This document shows positions 24,669 through 35,381 of a DNA stretch of 64,000 bases, piece after piece. Positions within the stretch are counted from its first letter, which is position 1, and every line of letters begins with the position of its first letter. The position numbers and the translations under genes were made by a program. Under the pieces are notes generated by a model. It had not been told where the DNA came from. It did not search any database and saw only the letters and a list, made by a program, of their open reading frames with translations. This stretch comes from Micromonospora rifamycinica (lineage in GTDB: Bacteria > Actinomycetota > Actinomycetes > Mycobacteriales > Micromonosporaceae), in NCBI RefSeq assembly GCF_900090265.1, contig NZ_LT607752.1, positions 4,216,001 to 4,280,000 of the forward strand. Reading direction: 5' to 3'.

Positions 24669-24708
24669 GCCGACGGCCGGCTCCCCGGGCGGGGAGCCGG
24701 CCGTCGGC
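24669..24708. terminator. perfect palindromic terminator between LOG-like gene and fba
   Basis: An 18-bp perfect stem (left arm GCCGACGGCCGGCTCCCC) with a GGGC loop separates the convergent genes and can serve both strands. Confidence 0.8.
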
Positions 24709-24724
24709 GGGACAGGTGGAAGGG

Positions 24725-25747
<1,023 letters not shown>

Positions 25748-25892
25748 GTGAAAAGCTCCTTAACTTACCGCTCTCGGCCGCGCTGGCCGCTGACTTCCAT
25801 CGGTGCGCCGGACCGCGCTGTCCACCGTCGGCAGTATCCCGCAGGAGGCGGCGGCGGACACCACCGCCCCGGCGACCGTCCACCCGTCGGCC

Positions 25893-26276
25893 TCACCGGG
25901 TCTCCCGACGGTCCGGCACGACGACGCTGATCAGCCAGGTCACCACCGCCATCACGATGGCCCCCCAGAAGGCGGCCCAGAAACCGTCCACCCGGAACGG
26001 CAGGTCGAGGGCGCGGGCGATCCGGTCGGTCAGCAGGAACAGCAGCGCGTTCACCACCAGCGCGAACAACCCCAGGGTGAGCAGGTAGAACACGCAGCCG
26101 ACCACCTTGATCACCGGCTTGAGCACCGCGTTGACCACGCCGAAGATCAGCGCCACCACCAGCAGGGTGAGGGCGGTGTTCGCACCGTTGCGCCCGGAGA
26201 CGTCGACCCCGGGCACGATCAGCGTGGTGACCCACAGCGCGATCGCCGTGATCACCAGTCGGATCAGGAAGCCCAC
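25893..26276 (-). CDS. phage-holin-4_2-family small membrane protein
   Basis: 127 residues with four hydrophobic segments (about 5-22, 35-55, 60-85 and 95-120). The pattern RLVITAIALWVTTLIVPGVDV and FGVVNAVLKPVIKVVG is typical of the holin_4_2 (YvlD-like) family, which is chromosomal and not phage-borne in most bacteria. Membrane location is clear; function unknown. Confidence 0.85.
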   Translation of the reverse strand: MGFLIRLVITAIALWVTTLIVPGVDVSGRNGANTALTLLVVALIFGVVNAVLKPVIKVVGCVFYLLTLGLFALVVNALLFLLTDRIARALDLPFRVDGFWAAFWGAIVMAVVTWLISVVVPDRRETR

Positions 26277-26398
26277 CGGCCCATCCTGGCACCGCCCGGT
26301 CGTCCCGGTGGGGCGTTCCGGTGTTCCCGCGCCTCCGGGCGACCACCCCCACCAGCCCGTACGGTGGACGGGTAGGCCACCGGAAGCAGGGAGGGACG

Positions 26399-26611
26399 AT
26401 GGCTCAGCCCGACGAGGACTTCACCCCGACGGACCACCTCGACCCGGAGGAGCGCGACCCGGAGGCCGAGCCGGCCGACGCGGTGGAGCAGGCCGCCGTG
26501 ATCGGCCCGGACGAGACCGACGCCGAGCCGCACCGGGGCCTGGAGGTCGACGACTGGGACGCGATGGAGCAGGCCCGGGTGGTCACCGCCGACGAGGACG
26601 ACTACCGCTGA
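26399..26611 (+). CDS. small acidic conserved protein
   Basis: 70 residues from ATG with GGGAGGGA upstream. Very acidic and without hydrophobic segments: MAQPDEDFTPTDHLDPEERD, then DAVEQAAVIGPDETD and WDAMEQARVVTADEDDYR. The two AVEQA/AMEQA blocks form an internal repeat. Small acidic proteins of this kind are seen across actinobacteria; function unknown. Confidence 0.7.
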   Translation: MAQPDEDFTPTDHLDPEERDPEAEPADAVEQAAVIGPDETDAEPHRGLEVDDWDAMEQARVVTADEDDYR

Positions 26612-26745
26612 CGGCGGGCGGACGTCGGCGCGGCGGGGGAGAGATACGGCCGGAAGGCGTCGTCGGCGGGCGTGGCGGGACAACGGAAGCACGAACAGCG
26701 TGAGAGGCTGACCACTTTCCGTAACCCATCCGGAAGGCGGTCGTC

Positions 26746-28278
26746 ATGCTCCGGCACCACCCGCGGCGCTGGTTCGCCGCGTTCGTCGTCGTCGGCGTGT
26801 TCGGCGGCGCCGCGGCCACACCCGCCATGGCCGCTGGCGCGGTCCCCTCCACCGCCGCCACACCCGGCCAGGTGCGGATCGAATCACGGGACCTGCTGGT
26901 CGCCCCCGGGCACAGCACCTCGGGCCAGGTCCGCATCGAGACCCTCGTTCCCCATGCCGAGCCTCTCCACCTCGACCTGGAGCTGTCCGGGCTGGAGAAG
27001 GTCGGCCGCCTCACCACCTCGGGCGACGGCTGGAGCTGCGCCCAACCCGACAAGCACCTCAGCTGCACCGCCCCAAAGGGCACGCGGGCCAACTCGAATG
27101 TGTACCCCACCTTGTTCTTCCAGATCGACGCCCGGTCCGATGCGCCACTGGACACCCGGGTCGAGCTTCACTTCGACGTGACGTTGTCGGGAACCCACGG
27201 CACCCGGACCACCACGTTGACCGTCGTCGGAGGGGTCGACCTTCAGACCGCAGCGAAGACGGAGCTGAGCGCCGAGCCCGGCGACCTGCTCGACGTCACC
27301 AGTACCGTCCGCAACGCCGGCCCCGGACCCGAACGCGGTGTCGTACTCACCATGAGCCCGGACTGGCTGTTGACGTACCGCGACAACTTCCGGAACTGCC
27401 GGTGGCAGGAGGGCACCCCGCTCGTCTGCCACTTCGACACGGAACTCGAACCCGGCGTCACGTACCGCCTCTCGGATCCGCTGCCGTTCAGGGTGAACAG
27501 CATTGCCCGCAGCGGCCTGGTGCTCACCAACCGGCTCCAGTGGTGGACCGCCGACGACTGGGCGCTGGTCGAGAAGGACCCGACCGCCCCGAAACCGCCC
27601 GACACTCCCGGCAACGGCGTCGAGCTGCGCCTGGTCGCCCAACCGTCCGCGGCGCGGACCGATACCGCTGTCCGGAACAGCTGGACCGACCTCCGGGTGA
27701 CCATCACCGGCGACCGGACAGCGGACGGGACCGCCCTGGGCGACGAGGCCCGGGTGCGGGTCGGTGACCGGGTGAAGATGACCATCGGCTTCCGCAACCT
27801 GGGCCCGACGATCGTGGAGTCCTGGCGGGAATCTCCCCTGGTGCAGGTCGAGATCCCGGACGGCCTGACGGTGGTCGACATCATCTGGTACTGCCACCCG
27901 TTCTCCGACGGGGAGTGGACCGGCGACGGAGGCGAGCCCGGTGCCCGGTCCTACGGCTGCATCGCCCACGGAGACCTCATCCGTCCCGGGGAGACCTACT
28001 CGTACGAGATGACGCTGCGCGTCGACCGGTTGACCCGACGGACCGCCGGGGCGGTGACCACCGGCCTCGACGGTGACACCGATCCCCGCAACGACCGGGC
28101 GGAGATCGTGTTCCTGCCGGCCGCCGACGGTGGCGGTGCCGGAGATCCGGACGGTGACGGTTCGCTGCCGATCACCGGCAGCGCCACCGTGCCCCTCGTC
28201 GTCCTCGCCAGCCTCCTGCTCACCATCGGCGTCGGCGGCTACCTGCTGGCCCGCCGCCGGACCCGTTTCGTGGCCTGA
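26746..28278 (+). CDS. LPxTG cell-wall-anchored surface protein, paralogue 1
   Basis: 510 residues. Signal peptide (RRWFAAFVVVGVFGGAAATPAMA) at the start. Beta-rich extracellular repeats of DUF11/CARDB type follow, with Cys pairs (WSCAQPDKHLSCT, NCRWQEGTPLVCHF). The end has the sorting signal LPITG, a hydrophobic helix and RRRTRFVA. It should be attached to peptidoglycan by a sortase, none of which is in the window. Paralogous to 32576-34135. Function, such as adhesion or envelope structure, is not determined. Confidence 0.88.
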   Translation: MLRHHPRRWFAAFVVVGVFGGAAATPAMAAGAVPSTAATPGQVRIESRDLLVAPGHSTSGQVRIETLVPHAEPLHLDLELSGLEKVGRLTTSGDGWSCAQPDKHLSCTAPKGTRANSNVYPTLFFQIDARSDAPLDTRVELHFDVTLSGTHGTRTTTLTVVGGVDLQTAAKTELSAEPGDLLDVTSTVRNAGPGPERGVVLTMSPDWLLTYRDNFRNCRWQEGTPLVCHFDTELEPGVTYRLSDPLPFRVNSIARSGLVLTNRLQWWTADDWALVEKDPTAPKPPDTPGNGVELRLVAQPSAARTDTAVRNSWTDLRVTITGDRTADGTALGDEARVRVGDRVKMTIGFRNLGPTIVESWRESPLVQVEIPDGLTVVDIIWYCHPFSDGEWTGDGGEPGARSYGCIAHGDLIRPGETYSYEMTLRVDRLTRRTAGAVTTGLDGDTDPRNDRAEIVFLPAADGGGAGDPDGDGSLPITGSATVPLVVLASLLLTIGVGGYLLARRRTRFVA

Positions 28279-28295
28279 TCTCCGCTGCACCTCCG

Positions 28296-28329
28296 ACACC
28301 CCGCCGACCCACCCCGGTCGGCGGGGTGT
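28296..28329. terminator. terminator after surface protein 1
   Basis: A perfect 14-bp stem (ACACCCCGCCGACC with its complement) and a 6-nt loop follow the stop by 18 bp. It should insulate the Hen1-Pnkp operon from upstream transcription. Confidence 0.8.
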
Positions 28330-28435
28330 TCCGTTGCACCGTCCACGGACCTGCTCCCGCCGGTTGCCCTGACGGTGGGCGGTCCCGGAGGAATTCAGGA
28401 CGACGCCGGAACGGCCGCGCTGGGATCATGGGCGG

Positions 28436-29875
28436 GTGCTGCTCACCCTGACCACCACCCACCGGCCTGCGACCGATCTCGGTTACCTGCTGGTCAAGCA
28501 CCCCGACCGGGTGCAGGAGTTCGACCTGCCAGCGGGCACCGCGCACGTGTTCTATCCGGAGGCCACGGAGCAGCGGTGCACCGCCGCCCTGCTGGTCGAG
28601 GTCGATCCGCAGCGACTCGGGGTGGGGCGGCGGCGGAGCGCGTCCACCCCGGAGCACTTCACCCTCGGGCAGTACGTCAACGACCGCGCCTACGCCGCGT
28701 CCAGCCTGCTGTCCTCCGCGCTGTCCACGGTGTTCCGCTCCGCGCTGCGCGGGGTGTCCCGGGAGCGGCCGGAGCTGGCCGGCACGGCGATCCCGCTGGG
28801 CATCCGGGTGCCGGTGCTGCGCTGCCGGGGCGGTGCGGAGCTGGCGGTACGGCTGTTCGCCCCGCTCGGTTGGGCGGTCACCGCAGCCCCGCTCCCGCTC
28901 GACGAACAGCACCCCGAATGGGGTGACAGCCGGTACGTCGACCTCGGCCTGACCGGCACGGTCCGGCTCGCCGACGCCCTCAACCACCTGTACGTCCTGC
29001 TGCCGGTGCTGGATGACGCCAAGCACTACTGGGTCGCCCCGGACGAGATCGACAAGCTGCTGCGGGCCGGGGCCGGCTGGCTGGCCGACCACCCCGAACG
29101 GGCGTTGATCACCCGGCGTTACCTGGCGCACCGCCGGGCGCTGGCCGGGCAGGCGCTGGCCCGGCTGGCCGAGTTGCGGCTGGCCGACGTACCCGCGGCG
29201 GACGACAGTGTCGACGAGGCCGCCGGCCCGGCGGACGGCGACCCCCGGCGGGCGTCGCTGGCGGTGCGGCGACGCGAGGCGGTGCTCGCCGCGTTGGCGG
29301 CCAGCGGCGCGACCCGGGTGGTGGACCTGGGCTGTGGCGGTGGCGCGCTGCTCACCGCGCTGCTCGCCGACCGCCGCTACACCGAGGTGGTGGGGGTGGA
29401 CGTCGCCCCGCAGGCATTGACCATGGCCGCCCGCCGGCTGCGGCTGGACCGGCTGCCCCAGCGGCAGCAGGACCGGGTCCGGCTGTGGCAGTCGGCGCTG
29501 ACCTACCGGGACGACCGGCTGCGCGGCTACGACGCGGCGGTGCTGATGGAGGTCGTCGAGCACCTGGATCCGGCGCGGCTGCCCGCGTTGGAGGACGCCG
29601 TGCTGGGGCACGCCCGGCCGGGCACGGTCGTGGTGACCACCCCCAACGCCGAGTACAACGTGCGGTACGAGGGGTTGCCGGCGGGCCGGTTCCGGCATCC
29701 CGACCACCGCTTCGAGTGGACCCGTGCCGAGTTCGCGGCGTGGATCGACCGGGTGGCCGCCGAGCACGGCTACACGGCCACCATCAGCGGGGTCGGCGAC
29801 CACGACCCCGAGCTCGGCCACCCCACCCAGCTCGCCGTCCTCACCGCCGTGGGCAGCCGGGAGGCGACCCGATGA
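28436..29875 (+). CDS. hen1: 3'-terminal RNA ribose 2'-O-methyltransferase Hen1
   Basis: 479 residues from GTG. The N-terminal half (to about 240) matches the bacterial Hen1 N-terminal domain, which binds and activates Pnkp ligase. The C-terminal half is a SAM methyltransferase: VVDLGCGGG near 296-304, then EVVEH (Glu372, Glu375, His376) and a later His in RFRHPDHRFEW, the metal-binding set specific to Hen1. It methylates the 2'-OH at an RNA break so the repaired end resists recutting. Its stop overlaps the Pnkp ATG. Confidence 0.95.
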   Translation: MLLTLTTTHRPATDLGYLLVKHPDRVQEFDLPAGTAHVFYPEATEQRCTAALLVEVDPQRLGVGRRRSASTPEHFTLGQYVNDRAYAASSLLSSALSTVFRSALRGVSRERPELAGTAIPLGIRVPVLRCRGGAELAVRLFAPLGWAVTAAPLPLDEQHPEWGDSRYVDLGLTGTVRLADALNHLYVLLPVLDDAKHYWVAPDEIDKLLRAGAGWLADHPERALITRRYLAHRRALAGQALARLAELRLADVPAADDSVDEAAGPADGDPRRASLAVRRREAVLAALAASGATRVVDLGCGGGALLTALLADRRYTEVVGVDVAPQALTMAARRLRLDRLPQRQQDRVRLWQSALTYRDDRLRGYDAAVLMEVVEHLDPARLPALEDAVLGHARPGTVVVTTPNAEYNVRYEGLPAGRFRHPDHRFEWTRAEFAAWIDRVAAEHGYTATISGVGDHDPELGHPTQLAVLTAVGSREATR

Positions 29876-32385
29876 CCACCCTCGACATTCCGGAACTCGC
29901 CCTGGTGGCGCTGGTCGGTGTCTCCGGCTCGGGCAAGTCCACCTTCGCCGCCCGGCACTTCGCCCCCAGCCAGGTGCTCGCCTCGGACGCCTTCCGGGCG
30001 ATGGTCGCCGACGACGAGAACGACCAGTCCGCCTCGGCCGACGCGTTCGCGGCGCTGCACCACGTGGCGGGGGTCCGGCTGCGGCGGGGCCGGCTCACCG
30101 TGGTCGACGCCACGAACCTCCAGCCGCACGCCCGCGCCGGGCTGGTCAGGGTGGCCCGGGAGCACGACGTGCTGCCGGTGGCGATCGTGTTGGACGTGCC
30201 GGAGGCGCTGGCCTGGGAACGGACCGAGGCCCGCGCCGACCGCACGCACGGCCGGCAGGTGCTGGCCCGGATGCAGCGGGACCTGCGCCGGTCGTACGGG
30301 CACCTGGAGCGGGAGGGGTTCCGCCGGGTGCACGTGCTGCGCGGGGTCGAGGAGATCGACGCCGCGCGGATCCGGCTGGAGAAGCTGTTCAACGACCGGC
30401 GGGAGCTGACCGGGCCGTTCGACATCGTCGGTGACGTGCACGGGTGCCGGGCGGAGCTGGAGGAGCTGCTGGAGCGGCTCGGCTTCGTGCTGCACCGCGA
30501 CGACGCGGGTCGCCCGGTGGACGCGGCGCACCCGGGTGGTCGTACCGCCGTCTTCGTGGGTGACCTGGTGGACCGCGGCCCGGACTCCCCCGGCGTGCTG
30601 CGCCTGGTGATGGGCATGGTGGCGGCCGGGCACGCGATCTGCGTGCCGGGCAACCACGAGCACAAGCTGCTGCGCAAGCTGCGGGGCCAGGACGTCAAGC
30701 TCACCCACGGCCTGGCCGAGACGATGGCGCAGCTCGACGCCGAGGACCCGGCGTTCGTGACCGGGGTGGCGAGCTTCATCGACGGCCTGGTCAGCCACTT
30801 CGTGCTGGACGGCGGCCGGCTGGTGGTGGCGCACGCCGGCCTGAAGGAGGCCTACCACGGCCGCGCGTCGGGCCGGGTCCGCTCGTTCGCGCTCTGGGGC
30901 GAGACCACCGGCGAGACCGACGAGTACGGCCTACCGGTGCGCTACCCGTGGGCGCGCGACTACCGGGGTGCGGCGACCGTCGTGTACGGGCACACCCCGA
31001 CGCCGGTGCCGGAGTGGGTCAACAACACGATCTGCGTCGACACCGGTTGCGTCTTCGGCGGGAAGCTCACCGCGCTGCGCTACCCGGAACGGGAGCTGGT
31101 CTCGGTCGACGCCCGACGGGAGTGGTACGCCCCGGCCCGGCCGCTGGTCAGCCCGCCGACCCGCCCGGACACCGTGCTCGACCTCGCCGACGTGGCCGGG
31201 CGGCGGCACCTGGAACACGCCTACGGGACGCTGACCGTGCCGGCGGAGAACGCCGCCGCCGCGCTGGAGGTGATGAGCCGGTTCGCGGTGGACCCGGGTC
31301 GGCTGGTCTGGTTGCCGCCGACCATGGCCCCGTGTTCGACGTCGACCGTGGCGGGGTTCCTGGAGCACCCGACGCAGGCGTTCGCGGACTACCGGGCGGC
31401 CGGGGTGGAACGGGTGGTGTGCCAGGAGAAGCACATGGGTTCCCGGGCGGTGGTGCTGGTCGAGCGGGAGCCGGGGCCGTTCGGCGGTGGGGTGGTGCAC
31501 ACCCGGACCGGTCGGCCGTTCTTCGGCCCGCCGCTGGACGGGGAGCTGCTGGACCGGGTCCGGGCGGCGGTCGGCGCGGCCGGACTGTGGGACGAGCTGG
31601 GCACCGACCGGCTGCTGCTGGACTGTGAGCTGCTGCCCTGGTCGGCGAAGGCGGACGGGCTGATCCGCGAGCAGTACGCCGGGGTCGGCGCGGCCGGGCG
31701 GGCGGTGTTGCCGGCGGCGCTGGACGCGTTGGACGCGGCGGCGGCCCGGGGGCTGCCGGTGGACGCGCTGCGGGACCGGATGACGGCCCGTCGGGCGGAG
31801 ATCGAGGCGTACTCGGCGGCCTACCGGGCGTACGTGGCCCCCGTCGAGGGGCTGCGCGGGGTGACACTGGCGCCGTTCGCGGTGCTGGCCGGGGCGAAGG
31901 TGACCTTCACCGACCGGGACCACGGCTGGCACCTGGCGTTGGCCGACCGGCTCTGCGCCGCCGATCCGGAGTTCTTCACCCCGACCCGGCGACAGGTGGT
32001 GGAGCTGTCCGACGCCTCGGCGGTGGCGGCGGCCACCGACTGGTGGTCGACGCTGACCGCGGCCGGTGGCGAGGGGATGGTGGTCAAGCCGTACGCCGGC
32101 CCGGCGGCCCGGTCGGCGCGGGGTTCGCTGCTCCAGCCGGGGATCAAGTGCCGGGGCCGGGAGTACCTGCGGATCATCTACGGCCCCGGGTACACCGATC
32201 CGGCCCAGCTCGCCGCGCTGCGTCGCCGCTCGCTGGGCCGCAAGCGGGGGCTGGCACTGCGCGAGCACGCGCTCGGCCTGGCCGCCCTGGACGGGTACGT
32301 CGCCGACGTCCCGCTGTGGCGGCGGCACGCACTGGTCTTCGCGATCCTCGCCTGCGAGTCGGAGCCGGTCGACCCCCGGCTCTGA
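29872..32385 (+). CDS. pnkp: polynucleotide kinase-phosphatase-ligase, RNA repair
   Basis: 837 residues; ATG overlaps the hen1 stop. Three modules in order: 5' kinase with P-loop GVSGSGKST (16-24, Lys22); calcineurin-like 2',3'-phosphatase with GDVHG near 188, GDLVDRG and GNHEH near 260; and an adenylyltransferase/ligase-like C-terminus with motif KHMG (Lys520) and EGMVVKP. This is the standard bacterial Pnkp plan, which needs Hen1 for sealing. It should repair RNA, probably tRNA, cut by ribotoxins. No toxin gene is adjacent. Confidence 0.96.
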   Translation: MTTLDIPELALVALVGVSGSGKSTFAARHFAPSQVLASDAFRAMVADDENDQSASADAFAALHHVAGVRLRRGRLTVVDATNLQPHARAGLVRVAREHDVLPVAIVLDVPEALAWERTEARADRTHGRQVLARMQRDLRRSYGHLEREGFRRVHVLRGVEEIDAARIRLEKLFNDRRELTGPFDIVGDVHGCRAELEELLERLGFVLHRDDAGRPVDAAHPGGRTAVFVGDLVDRGPDSPGVLRLVMGMVAAGHAICVPGNHEHKLLRKLRGQDVKLTHGLAETMAQLDAEDPAFVTGVASFIDGLVSHFVLDGGRLVVAHAGLKEAYHGRASGRVRSFALWGETTGETDEYGLPVRYPWARDYRGAATVVYGHTPTPVPEWVNNTICVDTGCVFGGKLTALRYPERELVSVDARREWYAPARPLVSPPTRPDTVLDLADVAGRRHLEHAYGTLTVPAENAAAALEVMSRFAVDPGRLVWLPPTMAPCSTSTVAGFLEHPTQAFADYRAAGVERVVCQEKHMGSRAVVLVEREPGPFGGGVVHTRTGRPFFGPPLDGELLDRVRAAVGAAGLWDELGTDRLLLDCELLPWSAKADGLIREQYAGVGAAGRAVLPAALDALDAAAARGLPVDALRDRMTARRAEIEAYSAAYRAYVAPVEGLRGVTLAPFAVLAGAKVTFTDRDHGWHLALADRLCAADPEFFTPTRRQVVELSDASAVAAATDWWSTLTAAGGEGMVVKPYAGPAARSARGSLLQPGIKCRGREYLRIIYGPGYTDPAQLAALRRRSLGRKRGLALREHALGLAALDGYVADVPLWRRHALVFAILACESEPVDPRL

Positions 32386-32575
32386 CCGTCGGTCCCGGGG
32401 CTGCTGAGCGTGCCGTGATGGGTCGACCGGGCGGGGTACCCGGGCCGTTGGGGTGGAATCGCCGGTCGTTCGGTCCGTTCCGTCGCCACCCTTCGTCGCG
32501 GGACGCCCCGGCCGGGACGGATTCCCTAGGCTGCGACGACCGCCGTAGCCCTTCCTCTCAGGACAGGATCCGCTG

Positions 32576-34135
32576 ATGCGCAAGCACGCGATGCGTCGTT
32601 GGCTGGCCGGACTCGGTGTGGTGGGCGTGTGTGTCGTCGCCACCGCCGCCCCCGCGCCCGCCGCCCCGGCCAGCCCCGGAGCCACCCCCGGCGGGGTCGT
32701 GGCGGCCGGGTTCACCATCTCCGCCGACAACGTCACCCTGGCCCCGGGCGGACCCGACAGGACGGTGGTCCTGCGGACGTCGGGCGAGAAACTCCGGGAC
32801 AGCTACGCCATCACCGTCGACTTCGGCGCGGTCGACGCCTTCGCCGAGGTTCGCGGTCCCGCCGCCCCGGCCTGCACCCGCGCCGGCACCGTGCTGACCT
32901 GCACGGCCTACCAGGAGGACGCGCCCGAGCTGCTCGCGTTGTCGGTGCGCCCCCGCCCGGGTGCCCGGGTGGATCAGGAGGGCCGGATCCGGTTCACCGT
33001 GACGACCACCGCGGCGGGCACGAGCAGCACCGCCTCGACCGTCCTGATCGGTGAGGGGGTCGATCTGGTGGCCGGTCCGACGGTGACGCTGACCGGTGGC
33101 CCCGGTGCCACCGTGCCGGTGGGGTTGTCGGTCGGCAACCGGGGTCAGCAGACCGCGCGGGGGGTGGTGCTCCTGGTATCGGCCATGTACGGCCTCACCC
33201 CGTCGAAGCGCTACCAGAACTGTCGTTACGGCAGCAGGGGCGGCCTGACCAACTGGACGCCGAACCTGTTCGTCTGCACCTTCGACGACGAGATCGCGCC
33301 GGGCCGGGCGTTCCGGGTCGGGGGCGGCTTCGGGGTCACCGTGCCCGGCGACGTCTCGGCACCGAACACCCAGACCGGCACCGCCACCTGGTTCACCCCG
33401 CAGGACTGGGCGGACGTGCAGTCCAGGTACACCCTCGACCAGCAGGGCACCGGCGGTGTGCTGCGGCTGGAGCCGACCGGTGCGCGCCTGCCCGGCGGCA
33501 CCTCCCGGGCGGCGCAGACCGACGTCGAGCCGACCGACAACGACACCGCCGTCGAGTTGACCGTCACCGGCAACCTGCGGGCCGACCTGGCCGCCGACGA
33601 GGTGCGCGTCACCGCCAAGGTGGGCGCGACCGTGCCGGTCACGATCGGCTACACCAACCGGGGACCGGCCTCGTCGTCCAACGGTGGCCGCGACTTCTAC
33701 ACCATCGTCAAGATGACCGTGCCCAAGGGAGTCACCGCCGTCAAGGCACCCAGGAACTGCCTCGACGCCGACATCCAGGACGAGGAGGGCGGTCGGCCGG
33801 GTGCCCGCGCCTACCTCTGCTACCAGTACGACGTCATCCACCCCGGAGGGAAGGTCGCCCTGCCGTTCTCGTTCCGCATCGACCGGGCGGGCACCCTGAC
33901 CGGCACGACCGAGCTGCTCTACGGCCCGCAGGACACCGAGGACCTCGACCCGCGCAACGACACCGCCAGGATCCTGGTGAACCCCGCCTCGGGTGGCCAG
34001 GGCGGCGACGACGGCTCGTTGCCGATCACCGGTTCCCCGACCGGCCTGGTGGCCACCGTCGGCGGCCTGCTGCTGGTGGCCGGGGTCGGCAGCTACCTGG
34101 CGGCCCGGCGTCGCCGGTCGCGCTTCGTGGCCTGA
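32576..34135 (+). CDS. LPxTG cell-wall-anchored surface protein, paralogue 2
   Basis: 519 residues from ATG. Signal peptide (MRRWLAGLGVVGVCVVATAA), an extracellular beta-rich region with paired Cys (CTRAGTVLTC, NCRYGSRGG, VCTFDDE), then DDGSLPITGSP, a hydrophobic helix and RRRRSRFVA. The order of elements, including the ITVTGNLRAD-like segment and the RNDTA end, matches paralogue 1 at 26746-28278. The two flank hen1-pnkp, suggesting an old duplication with the repair genes between them. Confidence 0.88.
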   Translation: MRKHAMRRWLAGLGVVGVCVVATAAPAPAAPASPGATPGGVVAAGFTISADNVTLAPGGPDRTVVLRTSGEKLRDSYAITVDFGAVDAFAEVRGPAAPACTRAGTVLTCTAYQEDAPELLALSVRPRPGARVDQEGRIRFTVTTTAAGTSSTASTVLIGEGVDLVAGPTVTLTGGPGATVPVGLSVGNRGQQTARGVVLLVSAMYGLTPSKRYQNCRYGSRGGLTNWTPNLFVCTFDDEIAPGRAFRVGGGFGVTVPGDVSAPNTQTGTATWFTPQDWADVQSRYTLDQQGTGGVLRLEPTGARLPGGTSRAAQTDVEPTDNDTAVELTVTGNLRADLAADEVRVTAKVGATVPVTIGYTNRGPASSSNGGRDFYTIVKMTVPKGVTAVKAPRNCLDADIQDEEGGRPGARAYLCYQYDVIHPGGKVALPFSFRIDRAGTLTGTTELLYGPQDTEDLDPRNDTARILVNPASGGQGGDDGSLPITGSPTGLVATVGGLLLVAGVGSYLAARRRRSRFVA

Positions 34136-34248
34136 CCGGACCGGCCCGGCCCGGCGCTCGGTGGCCGGGTCGGGCGGGTCCGGTGGGGTGAGTCGCCGGC
34201 CGGAGGGACGCGTGCCGCGACCGGCGCCTCCCGGGCTCGGTATGGTGT

Positions 34249-35196
34249 GTGGCCGTGGACACAGGTGAGAAGACGCGGGTGGTCGCCGAGACGGTCGCGC
34301 TGAATCCGCTCGACCCCAAGGATCTGCTCCAGACCTTCGGTCTGGTCGGCGTGTGGGTGATCCTCTTCGCCGAGACCGGCCTGCTGGTGGGGTTCTTCTT
34401 CCCCGGCGACTCGCTGCTGTTCCTGGCCGGGGTGGCCGCGTCGCCGGTGGCTGACGCGATCTTCGGCAGCGGCACCCGGCTCTCCCTGGCCGGGCTGCTG
34501 ATCGGCGGCCCGCTCTGCGCGATCGCCGGTGCCCAGCTCGGGCACTGGCTCGGCGCCCGGTACGGCCGCAAGATGTTCGAGCGCCCCAACTCCCGGCTCT
34601 TCAAGAAGGAGTACGTGGAGAAGGCGGAGTTCTACTTCCAGAAGTTCGGCCCGGCCAAGGCCGTGGTGCTGGCCCGGTTCATTCCGATCGTGCGGACGTT
34701 CCTCAACCCGGTGGCGGGTGCGCTCGGCATGCCGGCGAAGCAGTTCTTCCTCTGGAACGTCGTCGGCGCGATCCTCTGGGTGGACGGCATCCTGCTGATC
34801 GGCTACCTGCTCGCCGACCAGATCTACAGCGCCATCGGCGACAAGATCGACCGGTACATCCTGCCGGTGGTCGCGCTGATCATCCTGATCTCGGTACTGC
34901 CGATCTTCTTCGAGTTCCTGCGCGACCGTAAGGCGCGTCGGCGCGGTGAGGCCGTCGCCGTGATCGCCGCCGCGAGCGCGGTCGGGGCGGTCGAGGCCGT
35001 CCGGGACGCCGTCGAGCACCACCACCACGACCAGCCGCAGTCCGGGCAGCCCTACGACGGGCAGCAGCAGCCCTACGGCGGCGGGCAGTCCGGCGGGGCG
35101 CACGGCCCCGACCAGCAGTTCCCGCCGCAGACCTACGGGCGGCCCCAGCCGCCGTCGGAGAGCGGGCGGTACCCGGAGCACGGGCAGGGCCGCTGA
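34249..35196 (+). CDS. DedA-family membrane protein with long Gln/Pro/His tail
   Basis: About 315 residues; GTG at 34249 or 34255. Membrane segments lie near 30-60, 80-105, 145-180 and 205-225. DedA hallmarks: FFPGDSLLFLAG, AQLGHWLGARYG, and RFIPIVRTFLNPVAGALGM with the conserved Arg-Pro. The last 85 residues are hydrophilic (HHHH, QPQSGQPYDGQQQPYGGG) and probably cytoplasmic and disordered. Envelope-homeostasis role by family. Ends at the terminator at 35218. Confidence 0.9.
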   Translation: MAVDTGEKTRVVAETVALNPLDPKDLLQTFGLVGVWVILFAETGLLVGFFFPGDSLLFLAGVAASPVADAIFGSGTRLSLAGLLIGGPLCAIAGAQLGHWLGARYGRKMFERPNSRLFKKEYVEKAEFYFQKFGPAKAVVLARFIPIVRTFLNPVAGALGMPAKQFFLWNVVGAILWVDGILLIGYLLADQIYSAIGDKIDRYILPVVALIILISVLPIFFEFLRDRKARRRGEAVAVIAAASAVGAVEAVRDAVEHHHHDQPQSGQPYDGQQQPYGGGQSGGAHGPDQQFPPQTYGRPQPPSESGRYPEHGQGR

Positions 35197-35217
35197 CCGG
35201 CGGATGCGGGACGACGA

Positions 35218-35248
35218 ACAGCCGGCCCCCGGGGAGAGGGCCGGCTGT
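35218..35248. terminator. terminator after the DedA gene
   Basis: Arms ACAGCCGGCCC and GGGCCGGCTGT pair around a 9-nt loop, 22 bp after the stop. Confidence 0.75.
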
Positions 35249-35381
35249 CGCGTGCACGTACTCCACCGCGGGCACGGTGGTGGATCAGCGAACTGACCGG
35301 TGACGGGCAGCCGTCACCACCCGATGACGCCACCCCTGGTACGCCATCGGACGCCGCCCCCGGCGGGGGCGACGGGTGCAG

